Positions 58,624 through 64,000 of a stretch of DNA of 64,000 nucleotides are shown here, piece by piece. A model generated the notes under the pieces. It worked only from the letters and a program-made list of their open reading frames with translations, was not told the DNA's origin and made no database searches. The translations under genes were made by a program, and so were the position numbers. The DNA is from Tumebacillus avium (GTDB taxonomy: Bacteria; Bacillota; Bacilli; Tumebacillales; Tumebacillaceae). How positions within the stretch are numbered: the first letter of the stretch is position 1; every line of letters starts with the position of its first letter. The DNA lies in the NCBI RefSeq assembly GCF_002162355.1, contig NZ_CP021434.1, positions 280,501 through 344,500 on the forward strand, read 5' to 3'.

Positions 58624-59493
58624 CTATACCAGTTCCGCAATCAGCTTTGGCAGCCACTCCTGCAGCTTGGTAAATTCATACCCGGCCGCTTCTGCTTTTT
58701 CCAGGCTCATATAGTACGAACCAGGCGCGCCAAACGGCGAACGATCCTCTTTTTCAAACTCCTGAACAACCTTCGCTGCTTGGCCGGTCGCCTGCTCGAT
58801 CATCCCCATCATCTCGCGCAGCGTGACCGTTCCGCTCGCCGCCGCATTCACTTCCCCGGCGATGTCGGCCGTCGCTGCCCAGAGCAGGAAATTCCCCGCT
58901 TCCTGCGAGTGGATAAACCCTTGGCGCGACTGCGGATTCGGCATGCCGATCGGCAGACCGTTCTTCACGCGGTCGACATGCCAGTGCAGGCGTTTCGTAT
59001 AGTCATCCGTCCCCATCACCACCGGGAAGCGCACCGCAACGACCGGCAAATCGGACTGCTGGAAAAAGACCGCTTCCGCCTGCTGCTTGCCTTCCTGGTA
59101 GCCAAACGCGTCTTTGCCGCCCCACTTGATCGGCAACTCCCGCGCATTAAAATCGGCTTCCCCATGCGCTTCCTCCGACAGATCGTACACCGACAGCGTG
59201 GATGTGAACACATAGCGCTGCACCTTGCCTGCAAACAGTTCCACCGCCACCTGCGCATCGTTGGACGAATAGCAGATGTTATCAAAGACGACATCATATG
59301 TACGATCACCGACCGCTTCGCGGATCGAGTCCTTCTGCTCGCGGTCCACGATCAACCGCTGGACCCGGTCGCCATACTCATCTGGCGTCTTGCCGCGCGT
59401 GGCGATCGTCACATCCACCCCGCGCGCCAGCAGTCCGTTCACCAAATGCTTGCCGAAAAACTGCGTGCCGCCAAAGACCAATGCCGTTTTCAT
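58624..59493 (-). CDS. NAD-dependent epimerase/dehydratase-like protein
   Basis: A 289-residue SDR-fold protein with the nucleotide motif FGGTQFFGKHLV and downstream FTSTLSVYDLSE. The catalytic YxxxK is YQEGK at about residue 132, in the block DAFGYQEGKQQAEAV. It resembles the isoflavone-reductase/nucleoside-sugar epimerase branch. The substrate is unknown. It is a single-gene unit; the gap downstream holds a palindrome and the opuC riboswitch. Confidence 0.8.
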   Translation of the reverse strand: MKTALVFGGTQFFGKHLVNGLLARGVDVTIATRGKTPDEYGDRVQRLIVDREQKDSIREAVGDRTYDVVFDNICYSSNDAQVAVELFAGKVQRYVFTSTLSVYDLSEEAHGEADFNARELPIKWGGKDAFGYQEGKQQAEAVFFQQSDLPVVAVRFPVVMGTDDYTKRLHWHVDRVKNGLPIGMPNPQSRQGFIHSQEAGNFLLWAATADIAGEVNAAASGTVTLREMMGMIEQATGQAAKVVQEFEKEDRSPFGAPGSYYMSLEKAEAAGYEFTKLQEWLPKLIAELV

Positions 59494-59561
59494 TCGAACC
59501 CCTCATTTCCCAGTATTTTCTCAGTATTCCTTCAATTGTACTACAGTTTATTTTGTAAGCA

Positions 59562-59592
59562 AAACAAAACCGTCTCTGCGAAAGAGACGGTT
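59562..59592 (-). terminator. Terminator of the MBL-fold gene
   Basis: AACCGTCTCT pairs with AGAGACGGTT (59568-59577 and 59583-59592), then TTGTTTTG on the minus strand. Confidence 0.82.
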
Positions 59593-59633
59593 CTGCTGTC
59601 CACACCGTTGCCGTGTGAAAGAGATAAAGTTGC

Positions 59634-60524
59634 TTATTGCCACCAAGGCGCTTTGTTCACGACCCAGCCGCTGCCGGTGGTGGTGAAGATGATCGTGCCT
59701 TGCAGGTCGGTGCGGTAAATCTTGATGCCTCTTGCTTTCAGTTTGTTGATCGTCTCAGCATGCGGATGGCCATATGAGTTGTTCAGACCGCAGGAGATGA
59801 CCGCCACAGACGGGTTTACTTTGTTCAGGTACGCGTCGGTGGAGGAAGTGCGGGAACCGTGGTGCCCGACTTTCAGGATGTTCGCAGAAAGCGTCTGGCC
59901 GGATGCGACCATGTCTGCTTCCGAATCATGTTCCGCGTCGCCGGAGAACATGAAGTTAGTGGAGCCATAGGTCAGGCGGATGACGCCGGAGTAGTCGTTG
60001 GTCAGGGAGTACGAAGTCTTGACCGGAGCGACAAAGTTCGCTTTCAAGGTCTTCGAGTTTGCGGTGGTGCTGAGGATCGTCGTGTACGCTTTGGCCTGGG
60101 TGATCGCGAGGCCTTTTGCATTCGCCGCGTTGATCACGTCGGTGTAGGTGATGGTGGTTTTGGAGATGTTCGGCATGTACAGCTTGCCGATCGTGAAGTT
60201 CTTGATCACGTCATCGAGACCGCCGATGTGGTCTTCGTCCGGATGGGTGCCGACCAGATAGTCGACGCGGGTGACGCCTTTGCCCTTCAGGTAGTTGACG
60301 ACGGTGGTGCCGTCAGCGTTGTTGCCAGCGTCGATGACCATGTTTTGGCCGTTCGGGAGCTGGATCAGGAACGAGTCTGCTTGACCGACATCAATAAAGT
60401 GCACTTGCAGGTTGGTTGCGGCGGACGCATGGTCGCTGAGCGGTGCGTTTACGCCGGTGCTCGAGATAAAAATCAGAGCCAGGGCGATCAGAAATGCGCG
60501 TTGCAGGTTACGGAAAAATGCCAT
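59634..60524 (-). CDS. Exported ComEC/Rec2-like MBL-fold hydrolase
   Basis: A 296-residue protein with a signal peptide (1-35, ending ASA) and a metallo-beta-lactamase fold like the C-terminal part of ComEC: HFIDVGQADSFLI, the metal motif THPDEDHIGG, FSGDAEHDSE and KVGHHGSRTSS. It lacks the membrane domain. Stand-alone ComEC-like enzymes act on nucleic acids or phosphoesters outside the cell. GGAGG precedes the ATG. A DUF3006 gene, often found with such MBL genes, lies divergently upstream. Confidence 0.85.
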   Translation of the reverse strand: MAFFRNLQRAFLIALALIFISSTGVNAPLSDHASAATNLQVHFIDVGQADSFLIQLPNGQNMVIDAGNNADGTTVVNYLKGKGVTRVDYLVGTHPDEDHIGGLDDVIKNFTIGKLYMPNISKTTITYTDVINAANAKGLAITQAKAYTTILSTTANSKTLKANFVAPVKTSYSLTNDYSGVIRLTYGSTNFMFSGDAEHDSEADMVASGQTLSANILKVGHHGSRTSSTDAYLNKVNPSVAVISCGLNNSYGHPHAETINKLKARGIKIYRTDLQGTIIFTTTGSGWVVNKAPWWQ

Positions 60525-60719
60525 TTTCAGTAAAACCTCCGGAATATAAAATAATTTCTGATACTACAAAAGCAACGGTTAATGTAATTCTATCACAAGT
60601 CCAAAAACTTGTTTACTAAGCTATAGTTAAAAAACGAACGTTTTTAGTCAATTTTATGTAAAAGGTTCGACTTTCTCACTCAGAGCATGTTATGCTCACT
60701 TTCACGGAGGTGTCTCGAA

Positions 60720-60950
60720 ATGGACGAAAACAGAACAGGCGTGTGCATCATCGACCGCTTCGAAGAAGAGTTGGCCGTGGTCGAATTCGAAGGGCGCTTT
60801 ACTTTCGACCTGCCCCGCTCCCTGCTCCCGGAAGACGCAGCAGAAGGCGATGTGTTGCGGATGAACATCACCATCGACCAGGCGGAGACGAAACGCCGGC
60901 AAGAACTGGCCGACGCCATGCTTCGCGCAATCATGAAAACGGACGAATAG
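60720..60950 (+). CDS. DUF3006 protein
   Basis: A 76-residue DUF3006 protein (GVCIIDRFEEELAVVEFEG, FDLPRSLLPEDAAEGDVL). GGAGG lies nine bases before the ATG at 60720. DUF3006 genes are commonly next to ComEC-like MBL genes; here the partner is divergent. Function of the family is unknown. Confidence 0.82.
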   Translation: MDENRTGVCIIDRFEEELAVVEFEGRFTFDLPRSLLPEDAAEGDVLRMNITIDQAETKRRQELADAMLRAIMKTDE

Positions 60951-60983
60951 AAAAACCCTGCCGGCTGCCCGGCAGGGTTTTTG
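60951..60983 (+). terminator. Terminator between the DUF3006 and MFS genes
   Basis: AAAAACCCTGCCGG pairs with CCGGCAGGGTTTTT (60951-60964 and 60969-60982). It serves both convergent genes. Confidence 0.92.
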
Positions 60984-60984
60984 T

Positions 60985-62220
60985 TTACGATACGGTTGGA
61001 CGCACGTTCGTCTTTTTCGTATAAATCAGGTACACGATCGCCGTCAGCGCCAGCATCACGCCGGAGAAGGCGAACACCGCTCCGATCCCATATGCACGGC
61101 CAAACGCGACGCCGATCATCGGGGCTGCGAGCAGCATCACGCCCTGCATCGCATTGGAGACGGAAAACACGCGTCCCATCAGCTCCGGCGGCGTCTCCGA
61201 TTGCAAGAGGTAGCCAAACGGCACCGACGTGCCTGCACCAAGGGCGCCGACGATCAGGCAGACGGCGCACCAGAAGACGATGCTGCCGTGCACGATGTTC
61301 ATGCCGCCCAGCCCGATCACCACCACCATCGCTCCGGCGAGCAGCAGCGACCAGCACATCATGCGCAGCGGATTGCCTTTCCAGCTTGTCCACTGTCCGG
61401 CGATCAACGATCCGGCGACCGCTCCGATGCCAAAGGAGCTGACGACCAGCCCGTATCCGATCTGCCCGAGGTTGAGCGCGATCGTCAGCGGCGCGTAAAA
61501 CGCATCGTATAGAAACACGAAAAACAGGTTCAGCGCAGCCAGCGAGATCGCGACGACCAGGATGCGCTTTTTCGAAATATGGGCGATCCCTTCTTTCAGT
61601 TCGCGCCAGAAGTTTTTCTCCGTCTTCACTTCCTCTGCGCTCGGCTGCACGTTCGGCAGGCGGAGCAGGAACAACAGCGCGATGCCGTACAGCACCGCTT
61701 CGGTCATAAACACGAACTTCGGAGCCACAATCGCCATGAGCAGACCGCCGATCGCAGGTCCGATGATCTTGGTCGCATTGGCGCAGGTCTGGCTGAGCGC
61801 GGTCGCTTCGGCCAGTTCCTCTTCCGGCACGACCTGGCGGAACAGGCCTTGGCGCGCCGGATCAAACATCACGGCAAATACTGTCTTGGCAAAGACCAGC
61901 GCCAAGAGCACCGGCAAGTTCGGCGCGAAAATAAAGCCGATGACGACCCCGATCCTCATCAGCGTACAGATCAGCATCACTTGTTTGCGCGGCAGGCGGT
62001 CGGCCCACACACCAAGCAGCGGCCCCAAAAACACCCACGGCACCGCCACCGCCAAGTCGATCGCCGCATTGGCGATGATGTCCATCCCCCAGTGATAGGA
62101 GACGAGCAGGTTCAGCGCGATAATGTCAAACCAGTTCCCCGTGTCAGAAAACACCTGCGCTGTGAACAGCGTCCGAAACGGCTTTTTCCTGAGCGGGGTG
62201 AAGATTGTTTGTTTTTTCAT
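60985..62220 (-). CDS. MFS exporter (enterobactin-exporter/MdfA-like group)
   Basis: A 411-residue protein with twelve predicted helices and the MFS loop GVWADRLPRKQVMLICTL between helices 2 and 3. It probably exports a small molecule or drug. The ATG at 62220 is preferred by homology; the upstream ATG at 62247 has a poorly spaced GGAGAG. No regulator is adjacent. Confidence 0.82.
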   Translation of the reverse strand: MKKQTIFTPLRKKPFRTLFTAQVFSDTGNWFDIIALNLLVSYHWGMDIIANAAIDLAVAVPWVFLGPLLGVWADRLPRKQVMLICTLMRIGVVIGFIFAPNLPVLLALVFAKTVFAVMFDPARQGLFRQVVPEEELAEATALSQTCANATKIIGPAIGGLLMAIVAPKFVFMTEAVLYGIALLFLLRLPNVQPSAEEVKTEKNFWRELKEGIAHISKKRILVVAISLAALNLFFVFLYDAFYAPLTIALNLGQIGYGLVVSSFGIGAVAGSLIAGQWTSWKGNPLRMMCWSLLLAGAMVVVIGLGGMNIVHGSIVFWCAVCLIVGALGAGTSVPFGYLLQSETPPELMGRVFSVSNAMQGVMLLAAPMIGVAFGRAYGIGAVFAFSGVMLALTAIVYLIYTKKTNVRPTVS

Positions 62221-62331
62221 GCCCGGACAATCCTTTCCTTGATTCATCTCTCCATTGTAAGGGAATTTGCTTTATTATTATAGAAGGGAAATGAATGAGC
62301 AAGATCAACCGAGTTGAAGGGGGATTTTCAC

Positions 62332-63012
62332 ATGAAATTCAGCGAGATGTTACGCGCCAAGGCGGATGCCAGCTGGCAGGCCAGCTTCGACCACCCGTTT
62401 GTCACCGGGATCGCAGACGGCAGTCTGCCCTTGGATTCTTTCAAATACTACATGTTAAACGATTCCTACTACCTGTCCGTCTTCGCAAAAGTGCAGGCGC
62501 TCGGCGCAGCGAAAGCGGCCGACCTCTACACCGCCTCGCGCATGGCGGCACACGCGCAAGGCACGTATGAAGCAGAATTGTCCCTGCACGAAAACTTCTC
62601 CAAGCGCCTCGGCATCACGCCGGAAGACCATGCTGCCTTCGAACCGGCGCCAACCGCATACGCGTACACCACCCACCTGCTCGCGGTCGGCTATACCGGC
62701 ACGCTTGGCGAGATCATCGCAGCGCTCCTGCCCTGCTACTGGCTGTATGCGGAGATCGGCCATCGCCTGCAAGGGATGAAGCCGGAGGTTGAGATCTACC
62801 AGGAGTGGATCAACGCGTACGGCGGTGAGTGGTTCGACACGCTGGTCAAAGAACAGATCGACCGCCTCGACGCCTTGGCCGAACTAGCCTCGCCCGCCGA
62901 GCGTTTGCGCATGGAGCAGCACTTCCTGATCTCCTCGCAATACGAACTGTCCTTCTGGGGCATGGCGTACTCGTTAGAAAAATGGCAGGCGCCGGTCATG
63001 GAAGTTCTGTAA
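62332..63012 (+). CDS. tenA: Thiaminase II / aminopyrimidine aminohydrolase
   Basis: A 226-residue TenA that salvages thiamine breakdown products by hydrolysing aminopyrimidines. Counting from the ATG at 62332, the B. subtilis catalytic residues fall at identical positions: Asp44 and Tyr47 (LNDSYYL), Cys135 (LLPCYWLY) and Glu205 (SQYELSFWG). AAGGGGG precedes the start. It stands alone, without other thi genes or a visible TPP riboswitch. Confidence 0.94.
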   Translation: MKFSEMLRAKADASWQASFDHPFVTGIADGSLPLDSFKYYMLNDSYYLSVFAKVQALGAAKAADLYTASRMAAHAQGTYEAELSLHENFSKRLGITPEDHAAFEPAPTAYAYTTHLLAVGYTGTLGEIIAALLPCYWLYAEIGHRLQGMKPEVEIYQEWINAYGGEWFDTLVKEQIDRLDALAELASPAERLRMEQHFLISSQYELSFWGMAYSLEKWQAPVMEVL

Positions 63013-63082
63013 GCACAGCCTTTTCATGCTACACTAGAGAGGTTGTTTCTAACAAATAGCTCACTGGAAAAGGTTGATATAC

Positions 63083-64000
<918 letters not shown>

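Noticed and set aside
62248..62331. A TPP riboswitch before tenA
   Set aside because: The gap is too short and has no CTGAGA-type element.

Overview
The window looks like chromosomal DNA from a GC-rich, endospore-forming member of the Bacillales, most like the Alicyclobacillaceae (Tumebacillus-type). This rests on a gerA-type germination operon, an MsmX-type sugar ATPase, immune-inhibitor-A and subtilisin-like secreted proteases, an SLH-anchored wall protein, a bpsA-bpsB type III polyketide pair, an OpuC-type osmolyte importer behind a ydaO-type c-di-AMP riboswitch, strong AGGAGG ribosome sites and frequent GTG/TTG starts. The genus is inference. No rRNA, tRNA, CRISPR array, phage or insertion sequence was seen.

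The most notable result is that two unlinked genes carry an in-frame TGA exactly where the family has its catalytic cysteine, and each has a hairpin at the distance expected of a bacterial SECIS element. They are a peroxiredoxin (4211-4696, minus, Sec53 in T-P-V-U) and a small ArsC/Spx-like thioredoxin-fold protein (27343-27699, minus, Sec11 in P-T-U-S). TGA is a normal stop elsewhere in the window, so the organism probably makes selenocysteine. An ORF caller splits or truncates both genes. The peroxiredoxin lies directly downstream of a glutaredoxin-thioredoxin reductase fusion (4792-6075), a plausible electron donor.

Layout. 1-2183: a partial gene and a Septu-like PtuA/PtuB anti-phage pair. 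2364-6075: a small membrane protein, rsgA behind a 21-codon leader ORF with an attenuator-like hairpin, and the redox pair. 6143-15439: an SLH phosphodiester glycosidase, M48 protease, thioesterase, ABC exporter, CHAP protein and kinases. 15622-21583: secreted InhA, a DUF2334/FG-GAP protein and an S8 protease. 21666-27181: an HNH protein with a frameshifted DUF1292-like gene, glucokinase, MsmX, a CdaR-type regulator and a MATE exporter. 27343-32387: the Sec ArsC-like gene, gerA-C-B (in the order gerAA, gerAC, gerAB) and small ORFs. 32442-40693: a dioxygenase with a cre site, rpsF-rpsR without ssb, an MltG-like protein, EcsC, bpsA-small ORF-bpsB, a CcoG/NapH-like protein, TerC and PadR. 40863-51106: an RND exporter with a 10-copy 21-bp repeat, Csp, an M32 carboxypeptidase and two tandem secreted paralogues. 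51300-64000: a transporter, a TetR-ABC exporter operon, the opuC operon with its riboswitch, an epimerase, a ComEC-like MBL protein with DUF3006, an MFS exporter, TenA and a partial ABC-F ATPase.

Many genes are short operons closed by clear intrinsic terminators. ATGA stop-start overlaps (ptuA/ptuB, MATE/cdaR, gerAA/gerAC, HNH/DUF1292-like, bps small ORF/bpsB, ABC ATPase/permease) point to widespread translational coupling.
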